NCBI GenBank assembly: GCA_963838835.1
Contig: CAWITA010000016.1
Span: 558,001-622,000, forward strand
DNA from: Bog-473 sp963838835
GTDB lineage: Bacteria; Actinomycetota; Acidimicrobiia; Acidimicrobiales; RAAP-2
DNA: 64,000 nucleotides
Reading direction: 5' to 3'
The translations under genes and the position numbers were made by a program. Positions 54,670-63,236 of the stretch are shown here, piece by piece. Below the pieces are notes generated by a model that searched no databases, was not told the DNA's origin, and saw nothing but the letters and a program-made list of their open reading frames with translations. Each line of letters starts with the position of its first letter. The stretch's first letter is position 1.

Positions 54670-54902
54670 TGCCCGACGATCGTCTCAACCCCAACGGCGG
54701 TGCGGTAGCCATCGGCCATCCTTTCGGGTCGTCGGGCACCCGCTACGTCCTCACATTGGCTACCGAGCTCAGCCTCCGCCACCTTCGTTATGGCGTCCTC
54801 GGCGTCTGTGTCGGATCAGGCCAGGGGGTCGCCCTCGTGCTGGAAAATGCGAGTGCGTCCTAATGGGACAACACTCGGGACTCCGACAAGAGGAGCGTCA
54901 CC

Positions 54903-55064
54903 ATGGCTGATGACCGCAGGCCGCCACACGCTGACGAGGTTCCGCTCGATCACCTGGATGACGGGGTCGACGAAGCGGGCGAGGAGTCGTTCCCGGCCAG
55001 TGACCCCCCAGCCACGTGGTCGGGACGGGAGGAATCGGCACCCGGCGGCCGCGATCGCCAGTAG
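54903..55064 (+). CDS. Small acidic protein (FPASDPP type)
   Basis: 53 residues from ATG 54903 with AAGAGGAG upstream. EVPLDHLDDGVDEAGEESFP then ASDPPATWSGREESAPGG. The motif ESFPASDPP is widespread in small bacterial proteins of unknown function. Follows the thiolase in the same direction by 39 bases. Overlaps the end of the pdxH 5' fragment on the other strand. Confidence 0.75.
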   Translation: MADDRRPPHADEVPLDHLDDGVDEAGEESFPASDPPATWSGREESAPGGRDRQ

Positions 55065-55393
55065 GCGTCCGACTGATCGTCATCGACCTCCTCCACTGCC
55101 CCAGTTACCCGGACCTGGCGGCGCACCGAGAGCAACCAATGGAAGAGGGCAGCGGCGAACGGATTCACCCTCAGCTCCCGGCCCTTGTCGCTTTCCCGGT
55201 CGGTGTAGAAGGCGAGACCTCGGTGGTCGATGCCTCGGAGCAGCACCATTCTGGAGGACGGGCGCCCATCGGTCGTCGCTGTGACAAGTGCCATCGCCTC
55301 GGGCATCGGCTCGCCAGCTGTCCGCGCAGCCTCGAGCCACCGGGACAGCTGGGTCATCGGATCGGGATCGACGGACGCTTCGTCCACGGCCAC
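55037..55393 (-). pseudogene. pdxH: pdxH 5' fragment (pyridoxamine 5'-phosphate oxidase)
   Basis: From GTG or ATG 55393: DPDPMTQLSRWLEAARTAGE, MALVTATTDGRPSSRMVLLR, GLAFYTDRESDKGRELRVNP and VTGAVEEVDDDQSDAYWRSR then PPGA, where homology to PdxH ends at 55037. The frame continues to 54950 with unrelated residues. FMN-phosphate-binding R and K residues are present (SSRMVLLRG, ESDKGRELR). The rest of the gene is at 49345-49612. Alone it cannot be active, because the second FMN-binding half is missing. Confidence 0.85.
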
Positions 55394-55598
55394 AGTCTGC
55401 TCGCTCGGGGGTCGTGGGTCAGTTTGAGATCATGGAAGCCTGTCCCTCGAGGGCCTCATGGGTGGTCTTGTGGCGCCAGATGGGAGCACGCCCACCGGAA
55501 CGCGCTCTCGGTACCGCCATCGATTGATCGGTCAGCTCGCGCCTCACTTGCCAACCCCAGGTCAACGGCTTTGCGCCCCTTGGTGATCCGGCACATGC

Positions 55599-57989
55599 TC
55601 AATCACTCGCAGCCTCGCTGCCGACGCCATGGTGCACGCGGAAGATGTTGGTCGGGTCGTACTTCTGCTTTATCTCGCGCAGCCGCGGGTAGTTCCTACC
55701 CCAGAAGCTGTCTTGCCAGTCGGGCTCGAAATAGTCGGCCTCGTTCAGATAACTTCCCGCCCCTGGCGTCACCGCGCGGATGGTGTCCATCGCCCTGGCG
55801 ACTTGGCGTGCCCGTGTGGCGCCAAGTTCCAAGTCGGGTTCGTGTCCCGGCACTCCGGGGAAGGCGTACTGCTGCGCGGATGCAATGATGACCAGGGCTA
55901 CCGCATCGAACACCGCCGGGTTGATGGACGTGGTCCGGTCCCGTGCAAGGGCATCAGGTGCAGCCCCTGATAGGGCCTTGTTGAAGTGGATCCCAACGTG
56001 CCAGTGGCGCGACGCCTCGAAGAGCGCATCAGCCAGCGCGTCCGGGGAACCCTCCACCAAGTGCGATGGGAGCCAACGCGACTGATAGGCGTTCAGGTAC
56101 TGCGACACTTCACTCTGGTTGGCTGCCCACCAAAAATGACTCTGTGGCTCGCCAGGCCGGTTGTCGTGGCAGATCACGTCTGGGGCCAGCTGATCCCACA
56201 CCGCAGGATCCCAGAACGAGTCGAAGGGCACCGTGACCACGAACACATCGCACGCGAACGAATCAGGCCGATCCTGCACCCAGGCGAGAAACGGTTGCCA
56301 GACCGCCTTCGCCTCGTCGTCGCTCAGGTCGACGGCGGTCAACGAGAACTCGACCGAGTTGTCCTCGCCCAGGCGGATCTGCTCGCCCCAGTGATCGTCA
56401 CAGAGGCTCGGAAGAACCCGGACGAGTTGGCGCAGGAGGCGGCGGAACTCGTGCTCACCGCTGGCTCTGATCGTTCCGGCCACCGCTCCGAGGGTTGTGG
56501 GCATGGGGTGGGTGCGCATGGTCATTTTCGAGACCACGCCGAACGTCCCGCCGCCCCCGCCCCGCAGCGCCCAGAAGAGGTCGGTATGTTGCGTGGCGTT
56601 CGCTACAAGGATCTCGCCGGACGCCGTAACCACTTCGGCTTCCAGAACGTTGCCGGCGGCTGTCCCATAGCGCCTCGAGAAGCTCCCGAAGCCACCCCCC
56701 TGGGTGAACCCGCCGGCCGCCCCGACCGTGGTGCACCCGCCTCCTTGGACGTAGCGGCCGTGCCCAGCGAGCACCTGGTACGCCTCCAACCAGCGGGCGC
56801 CGGCTCCGACGGTGATGGCCCGGACGCCACGCACGCTTCTCTCGGCTCCGGCGGGTATGAACGAATCGTGCACCATGATGTCTCGCATGCCATGGGTCCA
56901 CACGAGCAGGGAGCCCGGTGCGCATGAACGGCCCAAGTAGTCGTGTCCGGTTCCCTTGACGGCTAGACGTACCCCGTGCTCACGGGCGAACGACACGGCC
57001 GCAGCGATGTCCGTCGCCAACTCGGCCGCCACCGCTCGGGTGCTGTGACTGGCCTCGTACGCTCCGAGCCAGCCCGTGGTGTGGTAAGCGCCAGGGTCGC
57101 CCTCGATGCCGAAAGGGTTGCTCAAATTGGCCAGGGCAGAGGCACAGGTGGAGCTCTGGGCGTCGTCGTAGCAAGGCTGAAGTGGCGCCTCGACACGGAT
57201 GAGTCGATCCCCGAGCCTGTCCGCCAACTCTGACCAGTCGAGTTGTCCGAAATCGTCTGTCATCGAGGTGACCCGGCGTCTTTTCTGAGACGATTGGAGG
57301 CTAAAGGCACTCACGATCAGCTCGACGACGGTGGTTTCGCTATGGGCTTCATCGAGCCTGTATCCATCAAGATCGTGAAACCGGTGACGAGCGAACCATG
57401 TGATCGTTTCGACCACGAAACGGGCGGCCACTTCGACATCGTCGACTTGTCGAAGCTCTCCGCGATCCATCCGCGAGCGGAGAAAGCCTTCGAGCCTGCG
57501 CAACAGGGGGGTGCGCCACTCATCTCGGAAGATTGCTGCCAGCTCGGGGAGGTCACGAGCGGAGCGCTCGATCATGTCCGCGGCAACTCGCGTCGTGCTC
57601 ATGAGGTTGAACAACTCCGTTACTGCTGCTTCCAGCTCCTCGTTGGCTCGACCTGGCGATTGTTCTCCAATTGCCCTGCAGCTGAGCGCCGGAAGCCTGA
57701 GCGACTCTCGGGCGCGCTCGTGAACACGCCTCAAGGTGACATCGAGCGGCGGAGTGACGAAGGGCAGGGTGACGTCGGGAGGAGGGCCTTCGAGCATCAT
57801 CCTCTCGAGGCAGAGGGCGAAGAGTCCCTCTTTGCTGTCGACGTAGTTGTAGAGAGATGGAGCAGCGACACCCATCGATTCGCCGATGTCCGCCATCTGG
57901 GTGCCCCGATAGCCCTTTTCAGCGAACACCCTCACGGCCGCATCGATCAACTCTGGTAACCGGTCCATGGCCGAGGGACGTTGTCGCAC
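55599..57989 (-). CDS. TetR-family regulator and berberine-bridge FAD oxidase in one frame (apparent fusion)
   Basis: 796 residues in one frame. Residues about 8-240 are a TetR regulator (HTH: GTQMADIGESMGVAAPSLYN). After SLQSSQKRRRVTS the sequence starts again as MTDDFGQLDWSELADRLGDR, the usual beginning of a PCMH/BBE-type FAD oxidase: KGTGHDYLGRS with the FAD His, QGGGCTTVGAAGGFTQGGGF with the FAD Cys, and the C-terminal BBE motif YPRLREIKQKYDPTNIFR. The join holds a run of four A; with one A less the regulator would stop at TGA overlapping the oxidase ATG (ATGA). So it is either a true fusion or a one-base error joining a coupled pair. Confidence 0.8.
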   Translation of the reverse strand: MRQRPSAMDRLPELIDAAVRVFAEKGYRGTQMADIGESMGVAAPSLYNYVDSKEGLFALCLERMMLEGPPPDVTLPFVTPPLDVTLRRVHERARESLRLPALSCRAIGEQSPGRANEELEAAVTELFNLMSTTRVAADMIERSARDLPELAAIFRDEWRTPLLRRLEGFLRSRMDRGELRQVDDVEVAARFVVETITWFARHRFHDLDGYRLDEAHSETTVVELIVSAFSLQSSQKRRRVTSMTDDFGQLDWSELADRLGDRLIRVEAPLQPCYDDAQSSTCASALANLSNPFGIEGDPGAYHTTGWLGAYEASHSTRAVAAELATDIAAAVSFAREHGVRLAVKGTGHDYLGRSCAPGSLLVWTHGMRDIMVHDSFIPAGAERSVRGVRAITVGAGARWLEAYQVLAGHGRYVQGGGCTTVGAAGGFTQGGGFGSFSRRYGTAAGNVLEAEVVTASGEILVANATQHTDLFWALRGGGGGTFGVVSKMTMRTHPMPTTLGAVAGTIRASGEHEFRRLLRQLVRVLPSLCDDHWGEQIRLGEDNSVEFSLTAVDLSDDEAKAVWQPFLAWVQDRPDSFACDVFVVTVPFDSFWDPAVWDQLAPDVICHDNRPGEPQSHFWWAANQSEVSQYLNAYQSRWLPSHLVEGSPDALADALFEASRHWHVGIHFNKALSGAAPDALARDRTTSINPAVFDAVALVIIASAQQYAFPGVPGHEPDLELGATRARQVARAMDTIRAVTPGAGSYLNEADYFEPDWQDSFWGRNYPRLREIKQKYDPTNIFRVHHGVGSEAASD

Positions 57990-57999
57990 CTTAACAGTC

Positions 58000-58020
58000 T
58001 AACGAATCATTCATTAGTTA
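58000..58020. promoter_or_regulatory. TetR-type operator
   Basis: TAACGAAT-CATTC-ATTAGTTA: 8-bp arms with one mismatch, in the divergent space between the TetR gene (start 57968 or 57989) and the kinase gene (start 58048). Typical of TetR self-regulation. Confidence 0.65.
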
Positions 58021-58047
58021 ACAATCCGTTCTTTCATCGACAAAGGC

Positions 58048-58906
58048 ATGCTTGAAGACATGGACGAGATCCCTCCCGGGTTGCCCAGCTTCGGGGAGGT
58101 CACCGAGGGCTGTCGAGTAACTGGCGGAGCGCACGGGATGACCTCACTCCTGGCTCTCAGCGACGGTTCGAAACTGGTGGTCAAGTCCGGTGAGCACGTC
58201 CCGGCGGGTCTCTTCCTGGCCGAGGCTGAGGGACATACGTGCCATCGCCGCCACCGGCTCACTGGCCACCCCAGCGGTGCTCCACGCCGGGTCCAGCCAC
58301 CTGGTGCTCGAAGCACTCCTCCCCCCCATCGATGACGTGAGCTTCTGGGAAGAAGCTGGTCGGGCGGTAGGCGCGTTGCACGCCATCCCTGGGCCGGCGC
58401 ACGGCTGGCACCAAGACAACTGGCTGGGCCTTTTGCCCCAACACAATGACTGGTGCGTGGACGGCCATGAGTTCTTCGTCCGCAACCGGGTGCTGCGGTA
58501 CTTGGAGGAACCCACGGCACGAGCGGCGTTGGGGACCGAAGGCATCTCAGGCATCGAGCGGATCTGTTCCAAATTCCGCGACCTGGTTCCAGTGATGCCG
58601 CCGGTGCTGTGTCACGGCGATTTGTGGAAAGGCAACTTCTTGGCCACTCACGACGGCCGTCCTGCCGTTGTCGACCCCGCGGTGGCGTACACGTGGGCAG
58701 AGTTGGACATCTCCATGATGTGCTGCGAGGACCCGCCTCCCGAGCGCCTTTTTGACGCCTATCACGAGGTGCATCCGGCGGAGCCAGGCTGGCGGGAGCG
58801 TATGGAGCTGTTACACCTTCGAGAGTTGCTGAGCACGATCGCGCACTTTGGTGACTATCCCGCTGTATGCGACCGGGTGTACACACTCATTGCGACTTAC
58901 GGCTGA
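58048..58906 (+). pseudogene. Fructosamine kinase family protein, one frameshift
   Basis: From ATG 58048: EDMDEIPPGLPSFGEVTEGC and SDGSKLVVKSGEHVPAGLFL; after a break near 58225-58240 it continues IRAIAATGSLATPAVLHAGS, LGALHAIPGPAHGWHQDN-like residues, VLCHGDLWKGNFLATHDGRP with the catalytic Asp, and AVVDPAVAYTWAELDISMM. The order matches fructosamine/ketosamine-3-kinases. One base deleted or inserted separates the two phases. About 285 residues when repaired. Phosphorylates glycation adducts on amines in this family. Divergent from the TetR gene. Confidence 0.85.
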
Positions 58907-59380
58907 CACGAACAGGCCGTTCCAAACCAGGCGCCACGAACGTGAGTGGGTTGGCGCTTATCGCAGCCTCGCTCGCATCGCTCTGCTCGGCCGCAACCAA
59001 ACACCACTGCACGCGCCAGAGCAATCACGTGGCGAGGCAAGGGCGCGCGCGTAACCAAGGACCTTGGGTCTGCCGCGGCCGGCCCGACCGACCCATCACC
59101 GCCTCCATGTCAAGCGAGTCTCGCTCGCGTATCTGGTTGCCACCCGTAGTGGCTGCTCTATGGCCTGTAATCCAGAGCGCGGATCAGCGCAAGCATACGC
59201 CTGCCGACGAAAACAATTGCGGGCGACGCGCAAATCTTCGGGGGTAATTGAATAACGCTCAACTACCGGGAATATCGACCCGGCGCGAGACGTGCCGATA
59301 CCGGGCGCTCCACTGCCCCCAACCCCGGCTCGGGGTGTGATTCATCGAAATGATGGGGACCGATCGCGCACAATGGCGGT
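58907..59380. other. Gap of about 470 bases
   Basis: No gene recognised on either strand. Confidence 0.5.
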
Positions 59381-60076
59381 GTGAGTGTTCTGCCCCCCGA
59401 CTACGACACCGACCCGGGAACGGTTCTTGTCGAACGCCAAGTGGCCTCACGACGATGTGCATCCCTACGTGGCGCAGCGACTCGCTCAGGCGGGCGCCAA
59501 GCGTGTGCTCGATGTCGGCGGAGGACAGGGCGCCCTGACCCGGCTGCTGCCCGACCTAGGTATCCAGAGTGTTCTGCTCGACATCTCGCCGACGATGTTG
59601 GCCCTGGCTCCCCCGCCGGCTATCCGGGCCAACGGTGCTCGACTCCCCGTTGCCGATTCCACCTTCGATGCGGTCGCTGCGCGCTCTACACGCTCTACCA
59701 CTACGAGGACCCACTGGTGCCCATCAATGAGTGTCGTCGCGTCCTTCGCGCCGGTGGATTGTTCGTCGCCTGCTCAGCCAACCGGGACAGCACGCCCCAA
59801 CTGTCCGATGTCCTGCCGCTGTGGGGAGAGACCGGGACCTTTGATGGCGAGGACTCGCCCGCCATCGTCGCCTCCGTGTTCAACGTTCGGGACGACCAGG
59901 TGGAGGTGGTGAGGTGGAACGCCCCCATGCACACCCTCGCCGATCGCGCCTATGCGGCCGCCTTCCTGCGGACAATCGGCATGAGTGACGAAGGGGCATT
60001 GGCCGCTGCGGCCCAGCTCGAGTTGCCCATGACCCTGACCATGCGGGGCTGCTTCGTCTACGCCATCAAGGGATAG
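59381..60076 (+). pseudogene. Class I SAM-dependent methyltransferase, two frameshifts
   Basis: Three phases add up to one protein: SVLPPDYDTDP, then RFLSNAKWPHDDVHPYVAQR and AKRVLDVGGGQGALTRLLPD with the SAM motif, then LYTLYHYEDPLVPINECRRV and RAGGLFVACSANRDSTPQLS to IKG. The first break is one extra G in GGG at 59416-59418; the second is two extra bases (GC) in a GCGC run at 59679-59683. Repaired length about 230 residues. Methyl acceptor unknown. Confidence 0.8.
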
Positions 60077-60117
60077 GGGTGTCCACATATTTTGCGGCAA
60101 AGCGGCAAAGTAGACGG

Positions 60118-60655
60118 ATGTCCGACGGCAGCGTGAAGGTGTTGGCGCTTTGTGGCGCCGCGGGCACGGGCAAGACGGCCACCTTATGGGAGGTTGGTCA
60201 TATTCTTCGTACTCAGGGCGTTCATCATGCGCTGATCGACACCGACGAACTCGACCGCGTCTGGCCAACACCCGAGACGACCGAGGCGATGATCTCGATT
60301 ACTCGGCGCAATCTCCGGGCCATCTGGGAGACCTTCTCCGGACTCGGAATTCGGCATTTCGTGCTGTGTGGCGTGATGGCATCAACCGCACGAAGCAGAG
60401 AATGGATCGAGAACGCCATCCCCGGCGCCGCGATCACATTCGTTCGATTGTCCGCTGAGCAGAGCACGCGAGCGCAGCGGCTGCGTGACCGAGAAGTCGA
60501 AAGCGGGTTTGAGCAAGAAATGGAAGCCTCGGACAAAGCGGGCCAGGTATATCCAGGATCACGATCAGCCCGGAATACCTCTCGTCGCTACCGATGGAAG
60601 GGCCGTGAGTGATGTGGCTGCCGAGGTGCTCGGTGTCACCGACTGGCTCACGTAG
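60118..60655 (+). pseudogene. P-loop nucleotide kinase-like protein, one frameshift near its end
   Basis: ATG 60118. Walker A GAAGTGKTATLWEVGHILRT, then LIDTDELDRVWPTPETTEAM, a typical kinase fold. At 60540-60542 an extra G shifts the frame; the true end appears to be YIQDHDQPGIPLVATDGRAV and EVLGVTDWLT with a TAG at 60653. Homopolymer indel again. About 178 residues when repaired. Resembles shikimate/gluconate-type small kinases but the substrate cannot be read. Follows the methyltransferase by about 40 bases in the same direction. Confidence 0.8.
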
Positions 60656-60694
60656 CTTCGGATGCTCCGTTTGACTGCCGTAGTACGCATCAGT

Positions 60695-61462
60695 TCAGTG
60701 TCGCACGGCGTGGACCACGCAGGTGACGAAGGATACGACTAGCTTGTTGTCTTCTTCTGCGGGATCGAATCCCGTGGGCCCGCCGTCGTCTCGTATCTCG
60801 GCCCCGAGAATCTCTAGGACCTCCGCTTGTTCGGACTGTTCAGTCAGCGCGACATCTAACGGAAGCCGAAGGCTGATCATGTTGGCATAGGCCAGGCCAT
60901 CGACCCCACCGGGAAGAAGCTCGGCAAGCTCATCCGCAAGGAAGGATCGCATGTGGGAAGGGTCTATGAGCCGGTGGACATGATCGAACTGGTCACGAAC
61001 GTCCTCCGATGGCGCCACAATGTCAACGAGCACGATACGCCCGCCAAGACGGCAGACCCTCACCATCTCGGCCACCGCCTGGAGGGGATCGGCGAAGTGA
61101 TGCAGCGAGCTTCTGCAGTACACGATGTCGAATAACCCATCGACAAACGGAAGAGATTCCGCGTTGGCCTCTTGCAAAAGGACATTGGTAACGCCTTGTT
61201 CGTGCAACCGCTGAGCCCCTACCTCGAGCAACGCCGGCGTGAGATCTATCCCCACCACCTGGCGGACCCGTTCGGCCACTGGTTCGGCTGCGTGAGCGGC
61301 ACCGCAAGCAACATCGAGCACGATCATGTCCCGCTCCAACGGCTCGATCCACGACAGGGTTCCGGTGGGGCAGTGAGCAAAGGGCGAATTAGGTCCCGAA
61401 AACAGTGACACCTGGCGCTCAAACGAGCGTCTTACGACTTCGTCATGATCTGTGTTACTCAT
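60695..61462 (-). CDS. Class I SAM-dependent methyltransferase (UbiE-like)
   Basis: 255 residues from ATG 61462; starts at 61489 or 61525 possible. SAM motif VLDVACGAAHAAEPVAERV, then GIDLTPALLEVGAQRLHEQG, AESLPFVDGLFDIVYCRSSL and HHFADPLQAVAEMVRVCRLG, GGRIVLVDIVAPSEDVRDQF, the standard methyltransf_11/UbiE layout. Acceptor unknown. Stands alone between the kinase and a cupin gene. Confidence 0.9.
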   Translation of the reverse strand: MSNTDHDEVVRRSFERQVSLFSGPNSPFAHCPTGTLSWIEPLERDMIVLDVACGAAHAAEPVAERVRQVVGIDLTPALLEVGAQRLHEQGVTNVLLQEANAESLPFVDGLFDIVYCRSSLHHFADPLQAVAEMVRVCRLGGRIVLVDIVAPSEDVRDQFDHVHRLIDPSHMRSFLADELAELLPGGVDGLAYANMISLRLPLDVALTEQSEQAEVLEILGAEIRDDGGPTGFDPAEEDNKLVVSFVTCVVHAVRH

Positions 61463-61763
61463 GAGTACATCTTGTCCGATCCAGACCTCCCCCATGCTGG
61501 ACGATCCGATGCCGTGTCCCTGCATGCGATTACGCCTTGCTCAGTTGAGGGCCAAACGGATTGCTAAGACGCGCTTGGTACTGATGGTGACGGGTGTCAT
61601 CGAGTCTTCGTTGGACGAGCTCCGGTGTTCACGAGCAGTCCCAGTACCTCGCCAGCGTCATCAGTCCGACGGTGACCGTTCCCACTACCACGATCGACCG
61701 CGTTAGCACGGCGACAGTCTTACCATTGAGCGCCGACGGAATATCTTCTCACCGCTGACAGTA

Positions 61764-62171
61764 CTATGTAGAGTTCCGATGCTCCGTTTTGGCCGGGGTT
61801 GGTGTAACAAAGAGGACTCTGCTGGGCTCCGGCACTCGGGCGCTGTGCCAGGTTCCCCTGGGCACGACGGCGGCGGTGCCGGGCGAGAGTGGAACGGACC
61901 ACTGGGTATTCCCGTCGTCCAAGAGGAACTCCACCTCACCGTTGAGGAGATAGACCAACTCGTCGCCCAGAGGGTGACGTTCCCACCACGTCCAGTCGCC
62001 TTCGTAGTCGAAGACCGACAACAACCGGCCATCGCTCAGCTTGGGTCGTTCGGCCACCATGGCCCAATAGGAAGGATCTATTGCAAGAGGACGAAGGCTG
62101 AGATCGGAGGGGAGCAGGACGATGTTTGATCTGTCCAAGGTCACAGGACCTGTATTGAGTGTCTGAGTCAT
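61764..62171 (-). CDS. Cupin-domain protein
   Basis: 135 residues from ATG 62171. Single cupin domain: RLLSVFDYEGDWTWWERHPL, GDELVYLLNGEVEFLLDDGN with the first motif, PGTAAVVPRGTWHSARVPEP with the second motif and His. Divergent from a LysR gene starting at 62245, with an operator between them, so probably regulated by it. Confidence 0.88.
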   Translation of the reverse strand: MTQTLNTGPVTLDRSNIVLLPSDLSLRPLAIDPSYWAMVAERPKLSDGRLLSVFDYEGDWTWWERHPLGDELVYLLNGEVEFLLDDGNTQWSVPLSPGTAAVVPRGTWHSARVPEPSRVLFVTPTPAKTEHRNST

Positions 62172-62228
62172 ATTGACCAGCGTGAAGCGACCGGGAGTGC
62201 TTCGCTAGCCAGCAATCTCCTTGATCGA

Positions 62229-62249
62229 GTCATAGGATATTCCTATGAC
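62229..62249. promoter_or_regulatory. LysR binding site with 9-bp palindrome
   Basis: GTCATAGGA-TAT-TCCTATGAC, perfect 9-bp arms, containing the LysR T-N11-A box (ATAGGATATTCCTAT). Overlaps the ATG of the LysR gene (62245), so binding should repress its own expression while activating the divergent cupin gene. Confidence 0.8.
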
Positions 62250-63120
62250 TCTCGTCCCAGATGACCTCGAGGCCTTCCTGGTGGTCGTGCGGGAGAAGAG
62301 CTTTGGCCGGGCTGCCAGCTCCCTTCTTGTCTCCCAGCCGACGGCGAGCGAGCGGATCGCCCGTCTCGAGCGTTCGGTCGGTGCCGACTTGTTCGTCCGG
62401 GGGCCGCGAGGGGTATCGCTCACAGCCTCGGGTGAGCGACTCCAACTCTTTGCTCAGCGGATCCTCGGCTTGATGGACGAGGCGGTTGAGACGGTCCGGA
62501 CGGGTGACCGGCCAGCGCCCCTCCGGATCGGGGTCCACTCGACCTTCGCCTACCGGGCGGTGCCACTCGTCGTGAGAGCCCTCGGGAACACGACCCGCGG
62601 CCTGCGGTTCCGGGACGCCCATTCCGACCAGATCATCGGCATGCTGCTCGACGGAGTTCTTGACGCTGGCTTCGTTCTTCCTGGTGCCAGGCCACCCGCA
62701 CTCCGGTTCGACCCTCTGCCAGCGGACCCGGTCGTCTGCGTGTGCTCAACGGCACACGAGTTGGCCTCGGCGAGGGCAGTACCACTCCGAGTCGTCTTCC
62801 AACACAATGTGGCCCTGAATCTGTGGGGTACTGGAGCCAACGAATTCGGCACCCACCTCGGGTCCACGGCGACGAGCGGGCGTCGGATCGAGTGCTCAGA
62901 TGCCAGCAGCGCCCTGAGGCTGGCCCGGGATCACGGGTATCTGGCCTTCGTGGTCCAATCGGCCGCCGAAGGTGAAGCGGCCGCCGGGACACTCACGATC
63001 CTTAAGGTCCGTGGTATGCCCCCCTGGTCGGTCCGATTGGTCCTGGCAAGCAGCGCAAAGGGTGAGACCGAAGACGATGTCGAATCTCTTCGGAGAAGCC
63101 TGCACCAGCTCGCCGCTTGA
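62245..63120 (+). CDS. LysR-family transcription regulator
   Basis: 291 residues from ATG 62245. HTH at residues about 5-63 (SFGRAASSLLVSQPTASERI then ARLERSVGADLFVRGPRGV), then the substrate-binding domain from about residue 90 (PLRIGVHSTFAYRAVPLVVR; RFDPLPADPVVCVCSTAHEL). Regulates the divergent cupin gene by context. The inducer is unknown. The start codon lies inside the operator palindrome. Confidence 0.92.
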   Translation: MTLVPDDLEAFLVVVREKSFGRAASSLLVSQPTASERIARLERSVGADLFVRGPRGVSLTASGERLQLFAQRILGLMDEAVETVRTGDRPAPLRIGVHSTFAYRAVPLVVRALGNTTRGLRFRDAHSDQIIGMLLDGVLDAGFVLPGARPPALRFDPLPADPVVCVCSTAHELASARAVPLRVVFQHNVALNLWGTGANEFGTHLGSTATSGRRIECSDASSALRLARDHGYLAFVVQSAAEGEAAAGTLTILKVRGMPPWSVRLVLASSAKGETEDDVESLRRSLHQLAA

Positions 63121-63236
63121 TCGAAAACGGCACCGCAGGAGGGGCCGTCGTATCCATCGTTCCTTTCGATGCCAGCCAATCCACACCATATGCCGCCATG
63201 TAGCTCAGCCCGGATGATCCGTTGTTCCGGTCTGAA

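Larger units (their letters stand above)
51707..54863 (+). pseudogene. Thiolase (acetyl-CoA acetyltransferase family), interrupted by a group II intron
   Basis: Exon 1 (51707-52752) and exon 2 (54670-54863) join to a typical thiolase. Start GTG 51707. Landmarks: VLGGVRTPVGRYGGSLSHLR, the catalytic-Cys loop VNRFCASSLTGAISIAHAIR, GVESMSRSGWANM, VWEVHEAFAAQALGVLRELA in exon 1, and NPNGGAVAIGHPFGSSGTRY (catalytic His) and CVGSGQGVALVLENA (second Cys) in exon 2. Exon 1 has two frame breaks: near 52265 (a T missing before GCG) and near 52545. Across the intron the joined frame reads DGFVVPDDRLNPNGG. Catalyses CoA-dependent cleavage or formation of 3-ketoacyl-CoA. Intact only if the intron splices and the indels are errors. 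Confidence 0.88.

Noticed and set aside
60695..61462. Methyltransferase start at 61525
   Set aside because: The extra residues are not typical; MSNTDHDEVVRRSFERQ fits the family better.
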